From: a bacterium
Lineage (GTDB): Bacteria; Cyanobacteriota; Vampirovibrionia; Gastranaerophilales; Gastranaerophilaceae
DNA: 44,096 nucleotides
Reading direction: 5' to 3'
Assembly: GCA_017652265.1 (NCBI GenBank)
Contig: JAGCBH010000018.1
Coordinates: 1-44,096 of the forward strand
Shown: one piece after another, positions 36,559 to 43,934 of the stretch
Layout of the letters: each line of letters opens with the position of its first letter
Position numbering within the stretch: the stretch's first letter is position 1
Program-made: the position numbers and the translations under genes
The notes under the pieces: generated by a model
Told to the model about the DNA's origin: nothing
Seen by the model: only the letters and a program-made list of their open reading frames with translations
Database searches by the model: none

Positions 36559-36596
36559 AAAAAAGCGGCGCCGCCCCATTGGCAAGTGGCGGCGCC
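36555..36596 (-). terminator. Terminator downstream of the DGR target gene
   Basis: A perfect 9-base GC stem (GGCGCCGCC, 36567-36575, with 36588-36596) with a 12-base loop. On the minus strand it is followed by GCTTTTTTATGGTTTTT. It separates the target transcript from avd. Confidence 0.75.
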
Positions 36597-36866
36597 TATT
36601 CCCCTTATTTTATAGAAAGCGAGAGGGGAAAAAACATGTATTTTTGTTAAGCACTTCCTCCATTTTTCTTGATTTTTCGGCGCTTTTGCGCTATAATATT
36701 GCTGTAAATAATTAAATTACAAGACTTTAGGGAGGGTTGTTATAGGGAAATTACTAATTTAATTGCTTTTTCAAAGTTCTAAATATTTAATTTATCTTTT
36801 GCTTTATCTGTTTCAGAACTCTTTACAATTCTTTACAGACGCCGCGAAATGATTAAATTAAGAAAT
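36597..36866. other. Non-coding gap with an orphan promoter
   Basis: No gene is supported here. It contains a near-consensus plus-strand promoter at 36669-36697, a GGAGG-like run (36729-36735) with no open frame after it, and an AGTTCT/AGAACT inverted pair (about 36776-36821). It lies just 3' of the target gene's stop. Confidence 0.5.
36669..36697 (+). promoter_or_regulatory. Orphan promoter pointing into the VR antisense
   Basis: TTGATT (36669-36674), exactly 17 bases, TATAAT (36692-36697). No plus-strand gene follows; transcription would run towards the antisense of the VR (36866 onward). Confidence 0.6.
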
Positions 36867-37006
36867 CTATCTCCTGACACACCGCACGTAGCGCTGGCTG
36901 GAGCGGGCGCCCACGGCCCGGTGCCCGGCCCCGAAACTCTGTCCCCATGCCTTTGTGCTGGCAGAAGACGACACGGAACCTGACCAGAAGCCACCTGACG
37001 CTATAT
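36866..37006 (-). repeat. DGR variable repeat (VR)
   Basis: The last 141 bases of the target gene. By my count it differs from the TR at 20 positions; 19 are coding-strand A in the template (15 to G, 4 to C) and one is T to G. In the 101-base variable window 19 of 32 template adenines changed against 1 of 69 other bases. The final 20-odd bases, YVRCVRR, are identical and would be the initiation site. Confidence 0.97.
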
Positions 37007-37946
37007 CTATGAGGTCGCGGTTGTAAAACATGGCTGCCAGTTCATCTCTGTTAGGAAGTCTGCTTTCGGCACTCTGACTTCTGCAAGCCGCAGATGCAGA
37101 TGTTTGGGGTGAAGAGTCACTTGCATTTGTTGCCAGCGGTATAGGTGCAACAATATTTGTATTTGAAGGATATAGTGCAGTTATAAAGCCTATATCTTTT
37201 CCGACTGTATTTGGGCCCGCAGTTCCGTTTAAATCATAAATAAAGTTTGCACACATGTACGGTTGGGTATAGTGATAGTTAGGATATGCAACTTCGCCCA
37301 AATCATCTATACACCTCGGGTTGTATAATACAAGTATACTCTCTCCGTTTACGGTCTCTATACCCGTTGCTACCGTATCTATATCTTTTTGGGAATTTTG
37401 GTATGTTGTTCCGCCGGATATGAATTCCCCTGTGAACATGCTATTGAGTTCACTTAACTTAGTCGGCATATTTCTCTCTGTACCGGCCGGAGTTATATAT
37501 TTCTCAGGTAATCCGCAATCGGCAAGGTTTGTATTGTTACATACGTTGTTTATCTTTAGTACCGTGCTTAAGCCCTCCGTTACAAACGACATAGATGCAG
37601 TATCCTTTGTTATGTTTAAGTTTCCGTCATCGCCAAATGATGCAGAATATTCACCGTATCCGTTTAAACCCGGCAGCATGGACAATGCCTGTGTCATTCG
37701 GTTATACAATGCCTTCTTCTGTGTGTTCCAAGTCTTTTCCTGTATATTCCCCTGCAATGCAGGTAATGTTATTGCTGCGACTATACCGATAATCGTTAAT
37801 GAGATTAATATCTCTGCCATTGTGAATGCTCTTAACAAAAAAAATGGCATGACCGCATATTCTTTCTCCGCAGTCATGCCTGCGTTCACTTTTCGTTGAA
37901 GTGTTATAGTGCTTTTTCTTTTTGCTCTTCTTTCGCTATTTTTCAT
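36867..37946 (-). CDS. DGR target: pilin-like protein with variable C-terminal domain
   Basis: Diversified protein predicted at a pilus or cell surface. The 359 residues have a long basic leader (1-40) and a prepilin-type segment cleaved before Phe41 (A|FTMAEILISLTIIGIVAA, Glu at +5). A helical body follows, then a region of about 240 residues with many cysteines. The C-terminal domain (about 290-359) has RLPNRDELAAMF, GGFWSGS and YVRCVRR, resembling DUF1566/C-type-lectin-fold proteins. VR covers about residues 314-359. ATG 37946 is chosen over 37964: AGGAGG lies 7 bases upstream. Confidence 0.9.
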   Translation of the reverse strand: MKNSERRAKRKSTITLQRKVNAGMTAEKEYAVMPFFLLRAFTMAEILISLTIIGIVAAITLPALQGNIQEKTWNTQKKALYNRMTQALSMLPGLNGYGEYSASFGDDGNLNITKDTASMSFVTEGLSTVLKINNVCNNTNLADCGLPEKYITPAGTERNMPTKLSELNSMFTGEFISGGTTYQNSQKDIDTVATGIETVNGESILVLYNPRCIDDLGEVAYPNYHYTQPYMCANFIYDLNGTAGPNTVGKDIGFITALYPSNTNIVAPIPLATNASDSSPQTSASAACRSQSAESRLPNRDELAAMFYNRDLIDIASGGFWSGSVSSSASTKAWGQSFGAGHRAVGARSSQRYVRCVRR

Positions 37947-38072
37947 CTTTAGTCCTCCTACCATATTAATTATGATTTGTATTATATAAAATTAAATTGT
38001 GTGTGTCAATAGTTTAATTGTGTTTATTTACTAAGAAGTCTATTTTATTTAATAGTTATGGGGGCATGTATA
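37947..38072. promoter_or_regulatory. Divergent control region of the DGR target and XRE gene
   Basis: AT-rich gap of 126 bases containing an inverted pair AATTAAA/TTTAATT (about 37990-38019) and related TTGTGT repeats. No clear consensus promoter is visible. Likely binding site of the neighbouring XRE protein. Confidence 0.35.
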
Positions 38073-38399
38073 ATGAGTTTGAATATAAAAAAATTACTTG
38101 GAGCAAGGATTTCTTCACTCCGGAAATTGCACGGGTATACTCAAATGCAATTTGCCGAAATGATAGGAATTTCAACCAATGCACTCGGTATAATTGAAAC
38201 AGGTAACGGATTTTTAACTTCAGAAACTTTGGAAAAAATATTGTCCTCTCTTAACATTTCTCCTGAGGAATTATTTTCATTCGGCGGAATAAAAACAAAT
38301 GAAGAAATTTATTATAATATTTTAAAAAATATTGAAATTATAAAAAATGACAGACATAAACTAAATGCCCTTGATTGTATCGTAAAAAATCTGGTATAA
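38073..38399 (+). CDS. XRE-family helix-turn-helix regulator
   Basis: DNA-binding regulator, probably of the divergent DGR target gene. The 108 residues hold a Cro/C1-type HTH over the first 60 (ISSLRKLHGYTQMQFAEMIG, then ISTNALGIIETGNGFLTSET). A helical C-terminus of about 45 residues with no known sensor motif follows. ATG 38073 is favoured: GGGGG lies 8 bases upstream, whereas 38058 has no site. Confidence 0.88.
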   Translation: MSLNIKKLLGARISSLRKLHGYTQMQFAEMIGISTNALGIIETGNGFLTSETLEKILSSLNISPEELFSFGGIKTNEEIYYNILKNIEIIKNDRHKLNALDCIVKNLV

Positions 38400-38411
38400 A
38401 AGCAAGTTCAT

Positions 38412-38552
38412 CGTCATCCTGAGCGTTAGCGAAGGATCCAGCTTATTTTTAATCTGCGACCGCAAGCGGATGTAATTGCGTAAAACTCAACAACATTGAA
38501 CCAATAAGCTGGTTGCTTCGGTCGGCAATCCGTTGCCTTCCTCAGCATGACG
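38412..38552. repeat. Dispersed repeat, copy B (with long terminal inverted ends)
   Basis: Begins with the same 31 bases as copy A (38412-38442). It ends with an inverted arm (38503-38552, AATAAGCTGG and CTCAGCATGACG), giving a hairpin-like element of about 140 bases. The middle matches copy A as GACCGC, AGCGGATGTAATT and CGTAAAA. Together with copy A it brackets the DGR target and XRE genes. Confidence 0.8.
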
Positions 38553-38640
38553 TGAGTATTAGCTTACGGTAAATAACACTAACTATAAAATCTTGCCAAT
38601 ATATAAATTTAATGATAAGATTTCTCCAAAAGAGGTTTTT

Positions 38641-39339
38641 ATGGATTTAAATATGATTTTGGATATGTTTCTGAGAGTTGTTGCAGCTTGTGCTCTCGGG
38701 TTTGTTATAGGTCTTGAAAGAGAATTAACCAATAAATATGCCGGCTTAAGAACAAATATTTTGGTATGTTTGGGCGCCTGCCTTTTTACAATAATATCGA
38801 TTTATGGTTTTCCTACGGTAACATCAGGTGAACACCCTAACGGTATAAGAGATACGGCACGCGTTGCGGCACAGGTCGTTACCGGTATCGGTTTCATAGG
38901 CGGCGGCACTGTTTTAAGACATGGGGCAACCGTTTTCGGGCTCACAACGGCGGCAACCCTGTGGATGGTTGCAAGCATCGGTATGGCGTGCGGCGCAGGA
39001 ATGTATCCGATAGCCCTGTTTTCAACATTAATCTGTGTTCTGGTCCTTGTTTCCGTCAGATTTTTTGAAAAAAATCTTCCTGTTAGAAGTACAAAAAATG
39101 TCAGAAAATTCGTGGTAAATCTAACCTGCCAGACTGAAAATGCAGGTAAAATATGCTCAACAATAATGGAAAAATATCCTGATACTTTTGAGATAACAAG
39201 AACTCCAAAAGACAAAAAAACTGAAATTTCTGCATCAATTGAAGTTTTTGGAAGAAATACAATAAATTCTATTTATAAATACTTTAATTCTCTTGAAAAT
39301 ATTGAAGCAATTTCAGTAGAGGAACTTGGTAGAGAATGA
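38641..39339 (+). CDS. MgtC/SapB-family membrane protein
   Basis: Integral membrane protein of the MgtC family, linked to Mg2+ stress and membrane potential in other bacteria. The 232 residues have about four to five helices with GFVIGLERELTNKYAGLRTN, VVTGIGFIGGGTVLRHG and GLTTAATLWMVASIGMACGAG, all signatures. A C-terminal ACT-like cytoplasmic region follows. ATG 38641 is chosen for AAAGAGG 5 bases before it. It overlaps miaB by ATGA. Confidence 0.93.
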   Translation: MDLNMILDMFLRVVAACALGFVIGLERELTNKYAGLRTNILVCLGACLFTIISIYGFPTVTSGEHPNGIRDTARVAAQVVTGIGFIGGGTVLRHGATVFGLTTAATLWMVASIGMACGAGMYPIALFSTLICVLVLVSVRFFEKNLPVRSTKNVRKFVVNLTCQTENAGKICSTIMEKYPDTFEITRTPKDKKTEISASIEVFGRNTINSIYKYFNSLENIEAISVEELGRE

Positions 39340-40661
39340 AAAAAGTTTATATAGAAACAATGGGCTGTCAAATGAATAAATCGGATACCGAAAGGATGTT
39401 AGGTATTCTTTCGCATTTTGACTATGTTGAAACAAAAGAGCCTAAAGATGCGGATTTATTGATGATAAATACTTGTTCAATTCGTCAGTTGAGCGAAGAT
39501 AAAGCCTATAGTGCCATCGGTGTTTGGGGAAAATGGAAACAAAATAAGCCTGATTTGAAAATCGGTTTTTGCGGATGCGTGGCACAGCAAAAAGCTGAAA
39601 ATATTTTCAAACGTGCGCACTATGTAGACTTTGTTCTGGGTACTCACCATATTTATAAATTACCTGAAATAATAAAACGCGTTGAAAACGGTGAAAAAGT
39701 CTGCGAATGTGAAGAAAGCCACAAAACTGAAGATGAAATTGCAAAAAATTATGAAATAACACGAGTAAAAAGTGTTAATGCTTGGATTCCGATAACGGAA
39801 GGATGCAACAATTTCTGCACATATTGTATCGTTCCATATACAAGAGGACGTGAACGTTCAAGAAGTTCCGAAATTATCTTAAAAGAAGTCAAAGATGCAC
39901 TCGCACAAGGTTATAAAGAAATAACACTTCTTGGACAAAACGTTGACAGTTACGGTAAAGATTTTAAAGACAGAAATTACCGCCTTGCCGATCTTTTGCG
40001 CGAAATCAATGCTCTTGACGGCTATTTTCGTATCCGTTTTGTAACTTCTTACCCGACTGATATTACCGATGAACTTATTCAAACAGTAATTGACTGTGAT
40101 AAGGTTTGCGAATACTTCCATATCCCGATGCAATCCGGCTCCAGCGAGGTTTTGAAGGCAATGAACAGACGGTATACAAAAGATACTTACGGAGAAATTG
40201 TTAAAAACGTCCGCTCAATGGTCAAAGATGTAACAATTACAAGCGATTTTATCGCAGGCTTCCCCGGTGAAACAGAAGAACAATTTGTTGAAACACTAAA
40301 CGCAATTGATGAATTTGAACTTGATTACTCAAATACAGCGGCATATTCTCCAAGAGAAAAAACCGTTGCGGCAAAATGGGTTGACAAGTTCATTGATGAG
40401 GATGAAAAAGTTAAACGCCTAAAACGCTTGAATGACAAGGTCAAAGAAAATTGTCTTAAATCAAATAAAAAGTTTGTCGGGCGAACAATGGAAGTTTTAG
40501 TGGAAAATTTTGAAAATCACAAGGGTAAAAATGTAATTACAGGAAGAACAAGAAATAATAAAATTGTCCATATTCCTTGCGATACCGACAGGACAGGAGA
40601 ATTTGTAAAGGCAAAGATCACAGGTGCCAAAACTTGGTATTTGAATGGAGAACTCTTATGA
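39336..40661 (+). CDS. miaB: MiaB, tRNA methylthiotransferase
   Basis: Radical-SAM enzyme that adds methylthio to i6A37 of tRNA. The 441 residues have the N-terminal UPF0004 domain with its three iron-sulfur cysteines (ETMGCQMN, NTCSIR, GFCGCV). The radical-SAM cysteines lie in TEGCNNFCTYCIVPYTRGRE, and a C-terminal TRAM domain (about 375-441) follows. The cysteines are intact. It overlaps mgtC upstream and the DUF475 gene downstream by ATGA, forming a tight three-gene operon. Confidence 0.96.
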   Translation: MKKVYIETMGCQMNKSDTERMLGILSHFDYVETKEPKDADLLMINTCSIRQLSEDKAYSAIGVWGKWKQNKPDLKIGFCGCVAQQKAENIFKRAHYVDFVLGTHHIYKLPEIIKRVENGEKVCECEESHKTEDEIAKNYEITRVKSVNAWIPITEGCNNFCTYCIVPYTRGRERSRSSEIILKEVKDALAQGYKEITLLGQNVDSYGKDFKDRNYRLADLLREINALDGYFRIRFVTSYPTDITDELIQTVIDCDKVCEYFHIPMQSGSSEVLKAMNRRYTKDTYGEIVKNVRSMVKDVTITSDFIAGFPGETEEQFVETLNAIDEFELDYSNTAAYSPREKTVAAKWVDKFIDEDEKVKRLKRLNDKVKENCLKSNKKFVGRTMEVLVENFENHKGKNVITGRTRNNKIVHIPCDTDRTGEFVKAKITGAKTWYLNGELL

Positions 40662-41692
40662 TACAGTATTTTAAAGGCTCAATATTTGTTACGATTGCAG
40701 GACTAATTGCCGCATTTTTGTGGGCTGAAAATCATCATCCTGGCGCAGGTTTTGCAGCTCTGTTTATTATATCAATTCTGGCAATTCTTGAAGTAAGTTT
40801 ATCCTTTGATAACGCTGTTGTAAACGCAATGAAGTTAGAAAAAATGGAAGAAATCTGGCATAAAAGATTTCTCACATGGGGTATTGCGATTGCGGTTTTT
40901 GGCATGAGATTTTTATTTCCGCTAATGGTTGTGTCTATTTTTGCCCATAAGAAAATTCTCAATGTACTTGATATGGCGCTGAATAATGCGCAGCAATACG
41001 CATATTATCTTCAGGAAACCCACGCATCAATTTCGGCATTTGGAGGATTATTCCTGTTAATGCTCTTTTTACATTATTTCTTTGACAGCAAAAAAACTGT
41101 CCATTGGATAAAGCCGCTTGAAAATTGGCTCAGCCACCTTGATGACGTCAAAGGAATTGAAATAATAATTGCTATTTGCGTTTTGGTATCAATGCAATGC
41201 TATTTACCACACGAAGTCTATGACGGAGTTTTAAGATCAGGTTTAATCGGTATTATAACATTTCTTGCAATAGACGGATTATCAAAATACCTGGAAAAAC
41301 GTGAAAACATGAGCCTTGCAAAATGTGCCGCAAAAGCTGGCTGCACAGGCTTTGTAGGGTTTATGTACCTTGAACTTATAGATGCATCATTCTCACTTGA
41401 CGGCGTGTTGGGAGCATTCGCTCTGAGTAATGATATAGTAATAATTTCTATCGGTTTGGCGATTGGCGCTATGTTTGTAAGGTCACTGACGATTTTGCTT
41501 GTGGAAAAGAAAACATTGGCACAATTTTTATACCTTGAACACGGCGCTCATTGGGCAATAGGTGCGTTAGCCGTTATAATGCTTATTTCAACAAAAATAG
41601 AGGTTCCTGAAACCGTAACAGGTCTAATCGGGCTGTTTTTCATAGTTTTATCACTTATAAGTTCTATTTTGCATAATAAAACAAAAAGATAA
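40658..41692 (+). CDS. DUF475/TerC-superfamily membrane protein
   Basis: Polytopic membrane protein, perhaps an ion exporter by relation to TerC. The 344 residues have about nine helices and the repeated acidic motifs EVSLSFDNAVVNAMKLEKM (about 40-58) and IDASFSLDGVLGAFALSND (about 246-264), the DUF475 signature. The start is ATG 40658, sharing ATGA with miaB and 7 bases after GGAG; longer frames run inside miaB. Substrate unknown. Confidence 0.9.
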   Translation: MIQYFKGSIFVTIAGLIAAFLWAENHHPGAGFAALFIISILAILEVSLSFDNAVVNAMKLEKMEEIWHKRFLTWGIAIAVFGMRFLFPLMVVSIFAHKKILNVLDMALNNAQQYAYYLQETHASISAFGGLFLLMLFLHYFFDSKKTVHWIKPLENWLSHLDDVKGIEIIIAICVLVSMQCYLPHEVYDGVLRSGLIGIITFLAIDGLSKYLEKRENMSLAKCAAKAGCTGFVGFMYLELIDASFSLDGVLGAFALSNDIVIISIGLAIGAMFVRSLTILLVEKKTLAQFLYLEHGAHWAIGALAVIMLISTKIEVPETVTGLIGLFFIVLSLISSILHNKTKR

Positions 41693-41901
41693 TATTAAAA
41701 TTGACATTAATACAATGTCAACATTTTCGTTTAATCTGTTTTGGCGACTTTACAGATTTTTCCAAAACGATAAAATAAAATTAAAGTCTTGCAAGTATTG
41801 ATACAAACCAAATATAAAGTGATAAGTATAAAACAGAGCTAGCTATACCTAGCCAAAACAAAAAATAATATGTGTATCAGACAATTTTATACTTTAATAG
41901 T
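41693..41901. other. AT-rich non-coding gap
   Basis: No gene is supported in these 209 bases. A perfect 8+8 inverted repeat TTGACATT/AATGTCAA with a five-base loop lies at 41701-41721, just after the DUF475 stop. It may be a weak terminator or an operator. A smaller dyad (GCTAG/CTAGC) lies about 41839-41854. Confidence 0.45.
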
Positions 41902-42258
41902 TTATAAACCTGTTTTCAAAAAATACTCCCATAAAATATAGTAAAAATAAAATAACCCGATTATTCCCCCATAAAATATTATGTAATAAATCACTTTTAA
42001 AAAAATATTTTTTATATTTATAGTCAATATTCTTTTTTTATATTTACCCCAAAAGAATAACTCTATTGAGAAAATAATTAAGGTTAATACTAAAAAAAGT
42101 ATGGCATTATAAAAATAAAATGTAAGTAATGACCAAAAATCCACAAAATTTGTAAAAACAGTTATAAGAGTAGAAATAATTATTACCCAGCCGAATAAAG
42201 AAATAATATTCATCACCAAGTAATCGGAAAATTTAAAAATTGGAAATAATGATTTCAT
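41902..42258 (-). CDS. Very hydrophobic small membrane protein (possible immunity)
   Basis: Unrecognised. The 118 residues contain about three to four hydrophobic helices with few charges, in an extremely AT-rich stretch. ATG 42258 is chosen because longer frames run into the divergent gene; the ribosome-binding site is weak. It lies 29 bases from and opposite to the effector-like gene at 42288, so a protective membrane partner is conceivable. That is inference from position and composition only. Confidence 0.55.
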   Translation of the reverse strand: MKSLFPIFKFSDYLVMNIISLFGWVIIISTLITVFTNFVDFWSLLTFYFYNAILFLVLTLIIFSIELFFWGKYKKRILTINIKNIFLKVIYYIIFYGGIIGLFYFYYILWEYFLKTGL

Positions 42259-42287
42259 AACACAATAATAAAATGAAAGGAGAAAAA

Positions 42288-42998
42288 ATGAAAGAATTAT
42301 TAAGGAAATACTACGAACAAGAAAAAGCAAAATTCAGCAAAGAAATGATAGATGATACTAAACAGTACCAAAAGAAATATGGATTTGACAGCGGGAGTAA
42401 TAATTCTACTCACAATAATGAGGCAGATGCATTTAAACATACATATATGCAAGCCCTTTTAACAATTAACCGTGGTGTTTATATCGCAAAATTTCTTGGT
42501 GATCAGCATGAAAAAGAAGGAAATAACAGAAATCAACCAGCAGGTGAAGCAAACATGGACTTGTGGAACAATCAACAAGGAAGAGAGATTGCAGAGGAAT
42601 TGAAAAAAGAATTCGGTAGTTCACTTAAAAAATTTTTTACGGATGAAGGTATAAAAGACATTATTGCAGATAGAGTTGTAAAACGAATGAAAAATGGTCA
42701 ATTAATCACAAGTCCAGATGACAAACGTAAATTTCAAGAAAATAAATCAAATAATATAACAGGACAGGCTACAAATATTGAAGATTTAGAACGAATATTT
42801 ACCGCAGAAGAAATAGGCGATATGTCAAACGAAGAATACTTGCTTTTTGAAAAATATATTGATAACCAACTAAAAACTTTTGGTATTCCAAGAAAATCTC
42901 AAGCCGATGAAGAAGTTAAATCGGGTAACCTGATATGGGTGAATACATACACTCGTTCCGACGGAACAGAGGTTTCAGGATATTACAGGCATAAATAA
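42288..42998 (+). CDS. Putative effector/toxin with a DUF6973-like domain
   Basis: The 236 residues contain an N-terminal module with NEADAFKHTYMQALLTINRG (44-63), His74 and MDLWNNQQGREIAEEL (90-105). This is the Asn-Asp-Ala-Phe-His / His / Met-Asp-Leu-Asn-Asn pattern I associate with DUF6973, found in polymorphic toxins. A C-terminal YTRSDGTEVSGYYRHK tail is common in phage- and effector-linked proteins. No signal peptide. ATG 42288 follows AAAGGAG. The function, probably enzymatic, is unproven. Confidence 0.7.
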   Translation: MKELLRKYYEQEKAKFSKEMIDDTKQYQKKYGFDSGSNNSTHNNEADAFKHTYMQALLTINRGVYIAKFLGDQHEKEGNNRNQPAGEANMDLWNNQQGREIAEELKKEFGSSLKKFFTDEGIKDIIADRVVKRMKNGQLITSPDDKRKFQENKSNNITGQATNIEDLERIFTAEEIGDMSNEEYLLFEKYIDNQLKTFGIPRKSQADEEVKSGNLIWVNTYTRSDGTEVSGYYRHK

Positions 42999-43008
42999 TT
43001 ATAATAAA

Positions 43009-43036
43009 AAGAACCTTCTAATATAAGAAGGTTCTT
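43009..43036 (-). terminator. Terminator of rplI (possibly bidirectional)
   Basis: An 11-base perfect stem (AAGAACCTTCT, 43009-43019, with 43026-43036) with a 6-base loop. On the minus strand it is followed by a T run. It is 21 bases beyond the rplI stop and also just after the effector-like gene. Confidence 0.85.
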
Positions 43037-43056
43037 TCGTTATATAAATAACTAAC

Positions 43057-43563
43057 TTATTCTTCAACAGTTTCTGTTGCTTCAGGTTCTTCTTCAATGT
43101 GATCTTTAACAATTTCAGAAGCTGTAACGATTACATCAAGTTCAACCTTAACTTTAGAAGTTAATTTGATAAGCATTCTGTATTCGCCGACCTTATTAAT
43201 AGGAGCGTTCAAAGAAACATTCTTTCTGTCAATTTCAAATCCTGCTCTGTCTTTGAGTTCTTCTGTTAACTTCTTAGTTGTAATTGTACCGAACAATTTG
43301 CCTGTTTCGCCTGCTTTTGCACTCAATTCAAGTTTGCCGAATTTTTCAATTTTTTCAGCCAATTCAAGAGCTTCTTTGTGTAATTTTTCTTGTTTAGCCT
43401 GAATTCTTGCAATATTTTGTTCACGATTTTTCAATGCACCTGCAGTTGCTTCTTCAGCCATAAATTGCGGGAACAAAAAGTTTCTTGCATAGCCGTCTTT
43501 AACGTTAACAATTTCGCCGGCTTCGCCTAAGTTTTGTACATCTTTTTTAAGTATAACTTGCAT
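43057..43563 (-). CDS. rplI: Large ribosomal subunit protein bL9
   Basis: Component of the 50S L1-stalk region. The 168 residues begin [20 protein letters not shown], followed by [12 protein letters not shown], the family signature. A long connecting helix and the C-terminal domain [14 protein letters not shown] follow, with an extra acidic tail ([12 protein letters not shown]) beyond the usual 150. Start preceded by AGGAG. It has its own promoter and terminator. Confidence 0.97.
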   Translation of the reverse strand: MQVILKKDVQNLGEAGEIVNVKDGYARNFLFPQFMAEEATAGALKNREQNIARIQAKQEKLHKEALELAEKIEKFGKLELSAKAGETGKLFGTITTKKLTEELKDRAGFEIDRKNVSLNAPINKVGEYRMLIKLTSKVKVELDVIVTASEIVKDHIEEEPEATETVEE

Positions 43564-43587
43564 CTTTATATTTCTCCTATATTAATT

Positions 43588-43616
43588 ATCATAGTGCAAG
43601 ATAAAGTGTTACACAA
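43588..43616 (-). promoter_or_regulatory. Promoter of rplI
   Basis: Minus strand TTGTGT (43616-43611), 17-base spacer, TATGAT (43593-43588), about 25 bases before the ATG at 43563. Confidence 0.6.
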
Positions 43617-43658
43617 AAAAAAGCCTTTGTCGAGGGTATTTTTAAAATTTGTTAATAA

Positions 43659-43934
43659 TTATGATTTATCTCTGGTAATCAGATTAGCCCAAAGCCCATG
43701 GATGTTACAATGTTCTCTTGCAATATAGTCACCGTAATCTTGTATTGTCTTGATTTTCGGAGTATCGCCGACTTTTAAAAATTTAATCTGTGCCGTCATT
43801 CCGTCTTGGGAAATCATCTGAATAAAATCAATATGATGTTCCGCACTCATCGGATGAAATTCACGTCCCACCTGAATATATTCATTACCAAACTCATCTT
43901 TTGTATGAACAGGAAGATGGTATTCCCCTTTCAT
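43659..43934 (-). pseudogene. Superoxide reductase (class II), 5'-truncated at a join
   Basis: Non-haem iron enzyme reducing superoxide in anaerobes. The 91 visible residues hold all five iron ligands by alignment to neelaredoxin: His6, His27, His33 (EHHI), Cys76 and His79 (CNIHGLW). The family usually has about 10 residues more before KGEYHLP (compare GDWKGEKHVP). The apparent ATG at 43934 lacks a ribosome-binding site and lies inside foreign, GC-rich sequence, so the true N-terminus is missing. Confidence 0.75.

Noticed and set aside
36524-36715. Short plus-strand frame of 63 codons
   Set aside because: It runs through the dispersed repeat, a terminator stem and a promoter, has no ribosome-binding site, and gives low-complexity sequence.
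37321-37899. Long plus-strand frame antisense to the DGR target
   Set aside because: It is a mirror of the target gene's coding strand, without a ribosome-binding site or recognisable domains.
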